Positions 41,550-51,031 of a stretch of 64,000 nucleotides of DNA are shown here, in pieces. The position numbers were made by a program, and so were the translations under genes. This DNA is from [Phialemoniopsis] sp. UDSM-2020 (lineage: Eukaryota; Ascomycota; Sordariomycetes; Thyridiales; Thyridiaceae), in assembly GCA_018873225.1 (NCBI GenBank), contig JAEILZ010000005.1:4092001-4156000 (forward strand), in the 5' to 3' direction. The first letter of the stretch is position 1; every line of letters starts with the position of its first letter. The notes under the pieces are model-generated. The model was not told the DNA's origin, searched no databases, and was given only the letters and a program-made list of their open reading frames with translations.

Positions 41550-44007
41550 CTATCCTTGCCATGCCTCATCCCAGTCAAAGCCCATGTTCCCAATGTCTGT
41601 AATGCCAAATCCTCCGGGAGCATAGTCTAGAACATGGGATGGATGCAAAAGGGGCTGGAAGAATCCGGACAGCAGCTGGTCGGATGGGCCCGTTGGTCGT
41701 TGCCCGCCCACAGAGCCGTCGTATAACGTCGCGGAACCACCTCCATTGCCAAAGCTCCCCCCTACATGAAGTTGCAATCACAATTAGAGCTCCAAATCAC
41801 ACATTGACATTACTGGGGCGCTGGGAGACTCACCGTCCTGTCTATTGCCCAAAGCTGGTTGCTCACTATTAGCCCACGACGCAACAGGCTGCTGAGGCGA
41901 CGAGGAGACATGGTCGGTAGCAATATCAAGTTCTGTCACTTCTTCGCCTTGCACAGAGCAGCCGTCGTCTTTCCACAGAATGGCGTTCATACTGAGTAGA
42001 GACACCCTTGCGCGGGTCGCACCAAAGCCGAATATGTTGAGCTTTTCACGACTGAGATTCTTCGGCTCACCCTCCAAGCCAAGCTGGCTCTGGGAGTGAA
42101 CCTTGCCCAGGTATTGCGTGTAGCGTGTCTATGCCCCATGGGTCAGTACCTCGAACGTAGCCTCGCTATAGCACAATAACGAGCGATTGGCGTGCATGAT
42201 AGCAAGGGTCCTTACCAGAAGCCAATTGAATCTCCAATACTGGCTAGTAGCTTGAAGAATCTCCGCGTTCAAGGCAGTGTTCCTTTGTGCCCTTTCTCGC
42301 ACCGTCGCATCCAGGCACCCCTGAAACGGAATCTGGATCGCATAGCTGCAATATGCCGCGTATGCAACAAAGCTCGGGTAGTCAGACGCGTCGTGGTCGC
42401 GCGTCCAGGTCATGGCCAACAGCTCCGAGACTCGGCACGCATTCTCATAGGCTATCTGTGCCGAGACTTGCTGAGTTACCCTGTTTGTTGCTTCTTCTTG
42501 TCCCCAGGTGAAAAGCGGTACTATGGAGGCATGTAGAACGCATAAGCATTGGTGATAAGCCGCGTGGATCAAAAGAATCTTGGTCAAGTCCACGCGGCGG
42601 AACGTGGAAACATTTGTCGGCGTCAACTTGAGATCGGGCGGGTAGTTGTCCCACCACTTCCGGATCTTGGAATCCAGCTCATGTATTGCAACGATACGGG
42701 TTTGGTGAGTGGCCTCGCTCACCTTCATCAACGAGTCGACAGATGACCTTCATTCTCTGTAATTAGTGACCGACAGCCAGGAGCCAGTACCACCTCGATC
42801 AGGAGCTTCTTTCTCACCAGTGTGTCATAGCCTTGATAAGCTCACTGTAAATACCTCCATTGCTTGACTCCGAGTCGAACAGCACGGGAGCAGAGACAGA
42901 TGAGCCACTTTCAAAATCAGCTTCCCGCCATGGCAGAGGGAATACTTGGAGCTTTTCCAAAGGACTGATGGAGAACATGGAGTTGGAAGCGTGGCAATTA
43001 ATCAGGTAGCAGGCCCAGAATCTTCGACGGGACAGTTCTCCATCTAAGGGAGTTGCCCTCTCGCTGGCATCGCTGAGCAAGTTGAGGACATGCGCTGTTT
43101 GCATGGCGTTGCCTGGAACCGCTTGTTTAGCTGCTTTCCCTCCCGTATACAATGCCCCGGGTGAGTCCAGCCCTTGATGTATGACTTGAACCATCGGTTA
43201 CTTGCCTTTGTGCATGTGCGACCGCCTCCAAGCCCCGAGCATATACCAAAACAGCGCGAGGTTGGCAAAAGTGACAACGTTATTCTCGGTAGGGTTTTCA
43301 AGGTCGTTGAGGACGAGCTTGCCCGCCCGTTCTGCCCATAGTTGAGCAAAGTCTTTGAGAGGCCATGCTTTGTTGGCATCTCGACAAAAGCTGCGACTCT
43401 TCAGTGTCTTGATACCACATCTGGAACCTGACTTGACTCTACTGACTTTGCTGAGAGGGCACAAACAGACAGCAGAACATGAAGAGGTACTGTCCCCCTT
43501 CGTCGTTCTGCCTGTAGAGTTTCCCTGTGGAGTAGGAGACTCGCATTGTACTGATGAGAGAAATATGTTTCAATGAGAGTGGATACCAAGGAGTCGGGGA
43601 TTCCAAGATGATCCGAGAACTCGAACGCATTCAAAGGGTTGGGGTTGGGGTCTGGACCGTTGAGTAGAGAATGATGATTGGCTTCAGACTCGGGATGAAC
43701 GATTGGTGCTCGTCGTTCGTTGGCTTGGGCTCGAGCACTGACAGATGCGCGATTGACGGCGGCTTTACGTCTGGGAGCTGTCCTTCGCGCTGTCGATGTA
43801 GTACTAGTTGGGTAAATACAGGTCAGGTTCATTCGAGAACATCGTCGACAACGTGGGTTCTCCCCCGAGCACCGGATCTATCGGAAAACTCTCGTCAGAT
43901 TGATGACATGATGCGAAATGGACGAGAATATGCCGTGAAATTACTTTTTGCTGCTTGCATTGGTGGCAGGCCGTTGGCGGTCGCCCAGGCGCGAGTGAGC
44001 TGAGCAT
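41550..44007 (-). CDS. Zn2Cys6 transcription factor (regulator B), seven exons, one GC-AG intron
   Basis: Exons 44007-43945, 43877-43447, 43396-43206, 43112-42818, 42747-42216, 42128-41834 and 41761-41550 give 672 aa. The zinc cluster is split by intron 1: ACHQCKQQK | IRCSGENPRCRRCSRMNLTC. The middle homology region (fungal-specific factor domain, about 150-450) is intact, and the tail is Gly/Pro-rich, ending DWDEAWQG. The third intron uses a GC donor (AAAG|GCAAGT, 43205) with a CCAG acceptor at 43113; only this join keeps the frame (HMHKG|NAMQTAHV). The second intron acceptor is GAAGAG and the fourth is ATGAAG, chosen by frame. It is divergent from the FAH-type gene across 574 bp and probably controls the catabolic block. 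Confidence 0.9.
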
Positions 44008-44581
44008 TTTCCGAGGTTCTTACACCAGACACAGGAGGCGAGAGAATCGTGTGAACGAGGTTGGCGAAGCAGGAGTCCTTATGCGATACGGAAAACTTGT
44101 GGGAACTGTATGGTTTCCCCCCTCCTCCGCAATCGAGGAATTTAATAGCACTTACCCCGCTTCCAGTGTTCTTAAGAACATTGATCTGTACATAAGGTTT
44201 CGATGGACGACCACCGTCCGCCTGAAACCCCCAGGCTAACCTATTTCGATCAACTAGCAGACTCGGAAAACCCATGTTTCCCGATCTCCACATTCAGAAT
44301 CACATGTCCCTTAACCCCGTCACGTCCAACTCATGTTTATCTTCGGCCTAAGTCGAGGGTCGAAAGTCTGGATGGTGCAGTGCATTTGGTGGATGGCCTT
44401 GCATGTGGTATTGTAGATCCCACCCGAGCAAGTATGTACCTAACAAGTACTTAGAAGACAGTCAACATCATTCGCGGTTTGCTCCGCCCGCCTTATATGA
44501 ACATCTGTCCAGACAATGGAGGAACGAAAAATGTGCAATCGCTTTACTACTGCGCTCTAGCCTCAACTCAACCGCCAGAAA
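44008..44581. promoter_or_regulatory. bidirectional promoter between regulator B and FAH-type hydrolase
   Basis: Both genes start outward from here. A TATATGA lies at 44494-44500, 81 bp before the hydrolase ATG. Confidence 0.45.
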
Positions 44582-46079
44582 ATGACATCCTGGATTCCAG
44601 TCGATGAGAATTCCGACTTCTCTCTTGGCAACCTTCCTTATGGAATAATCAGCACAGAGTCCAGGGACCGACGTATCGGCGTCGCGATTGGAGAATATGT
44701 CCTCGACCTAAAGCTTCTGGCAGAGCGCAATGTGTTTGCGCAGCTGGACTTTGACCGGCTCACCCTGAAGCAAGCAACGTTGAACGGTTATGCTGCTCTG
44801 GGACAGGCTGTTCATCGGCAAGTTCGCGCATTTCTGCAGGCAGTGCTGCAGGTTGACACTCCATATCCATCTGTGTTGAGGGACAATGATACCCTCAAGC
44901 AAGAAGCCCTCTTACCACTGGCGGATGTCACGATGCATCTGCCCATGAGTATTGGGAATTACACCGACTTTTTCACTAGTCCATATCATGCCAAGAATGT
45001 CAGTGTAGACGACAACGCATCCAGTCCACTTCGGATCGCTCTACCTATCTGCTTGTTCAGCATTCCTTATTGACTCGACAATGAGCAGTGTACCGATATC
45101 TTTAGGCCTGGCCAACCGGTTGCGCCAGCATTCTACAAGTTCCCTCTAGGCTACAACGGCCGCGCCTCCTCTATTGTCGTCTCAGGGACGCCTGTCTATC
45201 GGCCTCGGGGGCAGTACTTCAAAGGGGACGAAGCCGTCTTTGGCCCCTGTCAGATGCTAGACTATGAAGTCGAGTTTGCGGCGTTCATCGGACGTGGTAC
45301 AGAGCGAGGAGCTGTCATTGACGTCAAACGTGCAGAGGACTACATCTTTGGAGTCTGTCTGATGAATGACTGGTCTGCGCGAGACATTCAACGCGCAGAG
45401 TCTGTCCCGCTCGGGCCGTTCAACGGCAAGAACTTTTGTACCACAATCTCCCCCTGGATTGTCACTCTTGACGCTTTGCAAGGATGCCGAGCGAAGCCAA
45501 TCAAGCCCGTGAGTCCGGCCCTCTATTATGCCTAGGCTTGACGTATTCTGCATCTAATAACCAAGCATCTTCTTCTGTAGGGATGTCTGCTTCCCTACCT
45601 CGACGAAGGTGACAAAGACTCAGGGTTCGACATTCCGATCGATGTGCATATCAAAGGTATGTGACAACGCCGACGCGAATGGATCGATTCCAATGTTTGC
45701 TAATGCATTGATCATATTAGGTGGCTCCCGCACCTATGCGGCACCAAGGTGCAACACAAAAAACACATCCTTTTCTCTCGCTCAGATGCTTGCGCACCAG
45801 ACTGCGGGCGGCTGCCCGATGCAGACTGGTGACATGTTTGCAACAGGCACACTTTCTGGTGCGACGAGCGACGAGCTTGGCTGCTTGCTAGAGGCAAGCC
45901 TAGGAGGCAAACGCGCAATCGAGATGAGAGCGACGGACTCCGCCACCGAGCCGATTCACCGCACGTGGCTTGAAGATGGCGATGTTGTCAGATTCACTGC
46001 CAGAGTCAAAGACGGGGACGGCCCTGGCTATATAGGATTTGGTGAATGTACGGGCACGATCCAAGGTACGCCATTTTAA
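44582..46079 (+). CDS. fumarylacetoacetase (FAH) family hydrolase
   Basis: Hydrolyses the C-C bond of a fumarylacetoacetate-type intermediate in aromatic ring degradation. Four exons (44582-44998, 45089-45508, 45581-45656, 45721-46079) give 423 aa, the length of eukaryotic FAH with its SH3-like N-terminal domain (about 1-115). Metal-site residues are present: the Asp in NYTDFF, Glu-x-Glu in DYEVEFAAF and Asp in LMNDWSARDIQ; also KFPLGYNGRASSIVVSG and QMLAHQTAGGCPMQTGD. Intron 1 replaces the usual sequence between HAKN and GT(M/I)FR, joining as KN|CTDIFRPGQ. As a second FAH paralog beside a cupin, a regulator and an MFS importer, it may serve a pathway other than tyrosine degradation. Confidence 0.93.
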
Positions 46080-46826
46080 GCATCAGAGCTGGTCACGCTC
46101 GTAGCTGATGGGTAGTGGGACATTCCTTGAGGAGATGCAGCATATTTACAGGCATCATTTTCACGTGTATGTAGCTCTCGTCTGTTTGAAGTATATTCGT
46201 TAGCTACTTTAGTCATGAATATTCACGTCTTGACCAGCAAAGAGTAGCTCTTCCGTTGTTCAAGTGACTTTGATGCCCAGTCATGGCTGAGAGGTATATC
46301 GTCCCGCTCGCTGCTGGGACGATAGGCGGAGAGGAAAAGGGCGGTGTCGTCAATGCCATCCTAGAGATCTCCAAGGTGTCTGGTAGGTACTATGGAACCA
46401 ACATCGCTTGCTGTGTTGATAGATCCGGAATCTACACATCATCCCTCTTGCTTGAGATTGTCGCTAGAAATACAATCGATGAAAGCCCCCCTGCAACTCT
46501 CCGTCTCAGCCTAGGCATGTTTGTGACCCTTCAGTTGACTTACGAGTGCGTCAATGTATTGTCTATCGTGGGCTGGACCGGCTAGCAGTTGAAGCGAGCG
46601 TGACCACGCGGGATGCAACATTTGACGTGGGTCGCGGGAATTTTGGGGACAACTTCTCTCCATAAATGGCTTGGCGGGGGAGCGTTGCCTAAATCCCAAA
46701 GAACCAACCTCAACCCAGCTGTGACTTCCGGAAGCTGTGACAAAACCAGGCCACCAAATCTGCCAAGATGATAACAGTGCCTTGAAAGTTCATCCCACTT
46801 GCTTCCCCCAAAGAGCAGCGTCCATC
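46080..46826. other. intergenic region containing an OPT relic
   Basis: It holds the 3' flank of the FAH gene, the OPT fragment listed separately and the promoter of the F-box gene. Nothing else is supported. Confidence 0.5.
46285..46425 (+). pseudogene. relic of the 3' end of an OPT oligopeptide transporter gene
   Basis: The + strand frame matches the last 45 codons before the final Cys of the OPT gene at 33.5-35.8 kb in 37 of 45 positions by my hand alignment, without gaps (YIVPLAAGTIGGEEKGGVVN against YIIPLAAGMIGGEGIGGVVN). Homology starts near the Glu before YI and stops at VDR; the natural stop codon is not kept and the frame runs on into unrelated sequence. No upstream OPT sequence precedes it. 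I infer a second OPT copy that was lost except for this tail. Confidence 0.85.
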
Positions 46827-48419
46827 ATGTCTCTCACAAGTCTGCCCACAGAGCTCCTCCAACAAATCGTCAAGGACCTGCTGCCAGAAGGTTTAGAAAG
46901 CATCGCCCTGACCTGCAAACGCCTCTACCAGGTCTCGGAATCCTTCTTCGCCTACCATAAGAGCATGCGAGAGCGTTACGAGCATGTTGCTTTCCGGAAC
47001 GACTTCTATGGTGTCGTATCAACTTGGAACTCGTACCAAACGGCCAACGACTTCACGCTCAGACATGTGGGGAAGCTTCTCGAGCGGATCGCGGAAGAGC
47101 CAATCATCGCCCGCTACATTCGTACGGCCGACCTCAAGGACGCCATCTCGGTGGGCGAGGGTCTTTCACCAGTACAGGATGAACTGGGGTCGGTTCTGAG
47201 TAAGCTCGCTGACAACGCTCCTCTCTATGACCTGGTCAAAGGGTGTGTTTGGCCATATCTTCGCGACGCGGGGCTCGACCCCGAGAATCTGCCCGAGGAC
47301 TTCGCATATGGCCTCGACATCCTCGTCCTGCTCACGATGCTCCCGAACCTCAGACAGCTGTCCCTGCCGAACTGGTGGACCCGGCAATGGGGCGCAGATG
47401 ATCCGCAAAACGGCTTTGTGGACGCCATCGTCCGCCGCGCAAACGACAAGGAGCGGTACCCCGACGCATCTCTGTCGAAGCTGTCAGTCATCGCGCCAAG
47501 CGAAGGCTCAGGCTACGACACGCAGGAGTCGCTCCAGGCATATGACTCCTTCCTGGCGTTGCACTCGCTGCGCGAGTTCTATTCAGGCGGCGCGGTGGCA
47601 GAGGTGGCCAGCGGCGAGGGCTGGCCCTTCCACCCGCGGTACGCAATGTACAGCCCGCAGCTGAAGAAGATGGAGCTCGTCGCGGCCGTCATGGGGCAGC
47701 CCGAGCTGTTCCGCTTGCTCTCGCGAATGCCCGGCCTCGAGGTCCTGCACATGTCGCACGAGAAAAAGTTCGAGTCGCTCGGCAACTGGTGGGATGTCGG
47801 GGCCACGATGGCCACGATCCAGCGGGCCGCGGGTTCGCACCTCCGGGAGCTGTGCCTGGAAGCGCTCAGCTGCTGGGCGACGGGCAGCACGCTGACCAAC
47901 ATGTCTGGATTCGCGTGCTTGCAGACGCTCGAGCTCCAGACGGACATGCTGCTCTGCGCCTCGTACGAGGATAACCCGCGCCGGCGGTTCGAAGGCGAGG
48001 ACGAAGAGTACGACGAAGAGCACGAGGGAGGGGACCCGTTTCTGGTCGAATGGGCCGAGGAACTGTGTGGCTTGCCGCCTCACCAGGCTCGCCTCGTCGA
48101 CATATTGCCTCGGTCCATCGAGACCGTCCGGTTGATCGGCTTTCCCTATCCGACACCGCGGGAGGAATACGGTGAGATGTTCGACCTTGTCCGGAAGCTG
48201 TTTCGAAATTTCGCCCTCGAGCGGCCCTCGAAACTACCTGTATTGCGGGACATCTCAATGTCACGTGCAGCAGCCGACTCGGTTGAACCGCCAGAATACA
48301 AGGAAATGATGGGCTATCTCCAGAACGAGGGTTGTTCTATTGTTGATGGCGAGGACAGTTGGTGCTTCCAGCTTGAGGAGTGTTTTTTCAAAGGTTTCGG
48401 TGTCACTTCCTATTCCTGA
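46827..48419 (+). CDS. F-box protein
   Basis: A putative substrate receptor for an SCF ubiquitin ligase; intronless, 530 aa from the ATG at 46827 (an upstream in-frame GTG is not the start). The F-box is at the very N terminus: SLPTELLQQIVKDLLPEGLESIALTCKRLYQV (residues ~5-37). The rest shows leucine-rich stretches spaced irregularly (LPNLRQLSLPNWW, MPGLEVLHMSH, LRELCLEALSCW, LQTLELQTDMLL), like the degenerate LRR bodies of fungal F-box proteins. An acidic run EGEDEEYDEEHEGGD lies near residue 390. Target unknown. Confidence 0.88.
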   Translation: MSLTSLPTELLQQIVKDLLPEGLESIALTCKRLYQVSESFFAYHKSMRERYEHVAFRNDFYGVVSTWNSYQTANDFTLRHVGKLLERIAEEPIIARYIRTADLKDAISVGEGLSPVQDELGSVLSKLADNAPLYDLVKGCVWPYLRDAGLDPENLPEDFAYGLDILVLLTMLPNLRQLSLPNWWTRQWGADDPQNGFVDAIVRRANDKERYPDASLSKLSVIAPSEGSGYDTQESLQAYDSFLALHSLREFYSGGAVAEVASGEGWPFHPRYAMYSPQLKKMELVAAVMGQPELFRLLSRMPGLEVLHMSHEKKFESLGNWWDVGATMATIQRAAGSHLRELCLEALSCWATGSTLTNMSGFACLQTLELQTDMLLCASYEDNPRRRFEGEDEEYDEEHEGGDPFLVEWAEELCGLPPHQARLVDILPRSIETVRLIGFPYPTPREEYGEMFDLVRKLFRNFALERPSKLPVLRDISMSRAAADSVEPPEYKEMMGYLQNEGCSIVDGEDSWCFQLEECFFKGFGVTSYS

Positions 48420-48698
48420 ACGGGCAGCCAGTCAAAAGATGATCTGATCTAGTAGACTATTAGGATCAGAAGGAGTTTGGATGATAAATTATGTTTATAT
48501 ATTCATCAAATGATAAGTCTAAAGACGCGAAACTCCGAGGTGCTATGCTGTGTATAAACCAACCAAATGATACCAAGCAAACGCCATCCCATGCAGTAGA
48601 AAGAGAAATAGAAAGTCAAGTAAACTCCGGGGTAATGCAATGTATCCAAGCCAGTAGCACCCATCATATCATACAGCTTCCCCGTCACCTACTTGCAG

Positions 48699-49871
48699 TT
48701 ACTGCGACTTGGGCAAGTTGAGGCTCACCATCGTATTCCCCGTCACCCCTCCATCACTACCACTGCTGCCAGGCCGCCCGTCCGCCCCCTCGGCGACCTG
48801 CCGCACGTAGTTCTCAGGCCTGTTGTTGACGACGCTCGCCTTGGCGGCATTGTACTTCTTAAAGGCCACCTCAACCAACAACCCAACCTCCTTGCGGTTG
48901 CGCCCAATGACGCCCACGGCCAACAGAGCCTCCGTCTCCTCGATCCAGTCCTGCAGGCGACTAAACTCGACCTTATCCTTGCCCAGGCGCTCCGGCAGGC
49001 CGTTGCCCTTCATGAGCGCGAGCACGCCCGCGATGATAGTATTGACGGCGCCCAGCGCCGTGATGGCGAGCGCGTGGTCGCCCGCGGCCGGGCCGAGGGC
49101 CGTGAGCCCGGCGCCGATGATGATCTGCCCGAAGTGGCAGGCGTAGATGAGGAGCGACAGGACGGCGTAGCTCCAGGCCTTGCGGCGCTGGGCGTCGAGC
49201 ACGGCGGCATAAATGCCGCCCGGCGCGGCGCGGCGGCCGGACTCGACGGCGCCCAGGGACGGGGACAGCGAGGAGGAGGACCCGGAGCCGGGCATGCCGA
49301 GGTGGGTGTTGATGCCGAGGGCGCGGCGGAAGATCTGCAGGGACTCGTCGTTGTTGGAGCGCAGGTGCAGGCCCGCGGGCCCGCCCCAGGAAAGGTTCGT
49401 GTCGGCCTTGGGGAGGCGCTGGGCCGGGGTGGGCGGGATGCTGGAGGTGGGGCGGGTGGAGGAGGAAGGCATGGCGGCGTCTGGTGCTGTGGACGACGAG
49501 GGTATTGGTGCCGGTGTCTCGAGAGGGGCTGGGGTTGGGACTGGTGTAGGTGCAGGTGAAGGTGCGGGTGCGGGTGCAGGTTGTTGGGACTGCGGCTCTG
49601 GCGTAGGGGCCTGGACCGCAGTCGACGACGAAGCCGTGCCGGCCTCAGACATGGGCGACGGCGGCGTCTGGTCGGTAAGTTGTGGGCGGAAATATACGTG
49701 GCGGTTGAGCAGGGGCGAGTGTTCAGTCAACTCGGCGTCGTTGGGGGCCGGGCCGGGTGCGGACATGCTGCTCCTGCACTGCTGCTGTGTAGTAGTGACA
49801 CTGGTGTCGATGCTCCAAGTCGGTCTTCGTATTGATATGGGCGTGAATAGTTCGCGGAAGCGGGTGGACAT
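48699..49871 (-). CDS. two-TM protein with fungal SLATT-type domain
   Basis: Intronless, 390 aa. The first ~220 residues are disordered and rich in Pro, Ala, Ser and Thr, with a PAPAPAPSPAPTPVPTPAP-type run near 100. Two membrane helices follow: SYAVLSLLIYACHFGQIIIG and ALAITALGAVNTIIAGVLAL. They are followed by the highly conserved-looking segment KGNGLPERLGKDKVEFSRL...WIEETE. This layout matches the SLATT_fungal group, the eukaryotic relatives of the SLATT two-TM effector domain known from bacterial conflict (SMODS/SLOG-associated) systems. In fungi the role is unknown; membrane perturbation or signalling is only an analogy. The assignment is from memory of the domain pattern and needs an HMM check. 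Confidence 0.75.
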   Translation of the reverse strand: MSTRFRELFTPISIRRPTWSIDTSVTTTQQQCRSSMSAPGPAPNDAELTEHSPLLNRHVYFRPQLTDQTPPSPMSEAGTASSSTAVQAPTPEPQSQQPAPAPAPSPAPTPVPTPAPLETPAPIPSSSTAPDAAMPSSSTRPTSSIPPTPAQRLPKADTNLSWGGPAGLHLRSNNDESLQIFRRALGINTHLGMPGSGSSSSLSPSLGAVESGRRAAPGGIYAAVLDAQRRKAWSYAVLSLLIYACHFGQIIIGAGLTALGPAAGDHALAITALGAVNTIIAGVLALMKGNGLPERLGKDKVEFSRLQDWIEETEALLAVGVIGRNRKEVGLLVEVAFKKYNAAKASVVNNRPENYVRQVAEGADGRPGSSGSDGGVTGNTMVSLNLPKSQ

Positions 49872-51031
49872 CTGGTCCCCTTTTCGGTATTATATACGAA
49901 GATGGTCTGTTTGCTTAGGCTATCATCTCATCACGAGGGGTCTCCATCTCATGGTGCAGACCCGCCGCGAAGGATCGGACGGTCGGGCCTTTATACCCCA
50001 TGGCGGCGATGAAGAGAAAACTCCGTCTCATCTGATGCAACGCTGGGCGTGAGCACTTGGGAGCCACCACGATGAGAAATGGTGTAAGTCGACTCATCTC
50101 CATTTTGAGAACGCTTTGATGTCGGGCAGAGGCAGCGTGGGGTGGTCAGCCTCTTGTCGTTGCTGAGCCCTGTCGAATCACGTCGTCACGTTGGACAGGG
50201 CTGGCCATGGCTGGCAAGGCCGGCGATTGCTTGAAGGAGGGGGGGTCGTTGACGGGATTGGATCGCACTTCTCATCGGCCAGGATGCGAGCGTGTTCCGG
50301 AGGTTGTTTTTGGCGCTGCAATTGGCCCGCTAAGCCCTATAATTGTGGCGGCGACCAGGGAGGCTTGGCTGCTTGGCTGCCCTAATCTCACCCAGTGTCG
50401 TCCTTGTGACTGGTCCCAATTTTAGGTATTTGGTACCCACGTAGCCTAAATTCGGCATGGCTTGCACTCCCATTCCGTTCACCACACAGTGATGGAAGAC
50501 CATCATCTGCATCCTTTTTTGCGTGTCATCCAGTAAGCTTATTCTTTTCCCATCTTCTTTCACCCACCACCTATCATCCCAAGCGAATTTCCGCTCTCAC
50601 TTGCATAGCCGATCCCACACGCTCCGCTTCCCGTCCGGCTGGCTTGCATTTCGCGCGGGCGGGTGACTGCCCAGTGGGTGAATGGGTGACACAGCTTCCG
50701 TCTGACGAACGCCTGTTCCTCTCATATTCCCTTAAGTAGGCTTAATGGGTGACCTAAGCAGGCTTCACTCGGCCATAAGCCGCGCAAGAATTTCCCTCTC
50801 TGGGCATTGAGAAATCCGATGTCTGGTGCTACACACATTGAGGACGACAAGACAGTTCTACCGCCTAACTCCGATCCCCCTCCACCGAATACGCGGGCTG
50901 ACCGATGACACAGAAGTAGTTCTGCTGTCTGTCGACAGGCACAAGAGTATGACAAGTCGGTGCAACATTCTCGTAGGTAGCTTGGCGCCGCCCGACCATG
51001 GCGGGTGAGACGTCGTATCGAGGAGTATCTC
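49872..51031. other. large intergenic region
   Basis: About 1.16 kb. It includes the promoter of the SLATT-type gene (GC-rich leader, then AT-rich) and the 3' flank of regulator C. Several short open frames have no protein-like pattern. No repeat or element was found by eye. Confidence 0.5.

Noticed and set aside
48693..50052. 288- and 279-aa + strand frames over the SLATT-type gene
   Set aside because: They are antisense to Pro/Ala-rich coding sequence and show Gly/Arg-rich shadow composition.
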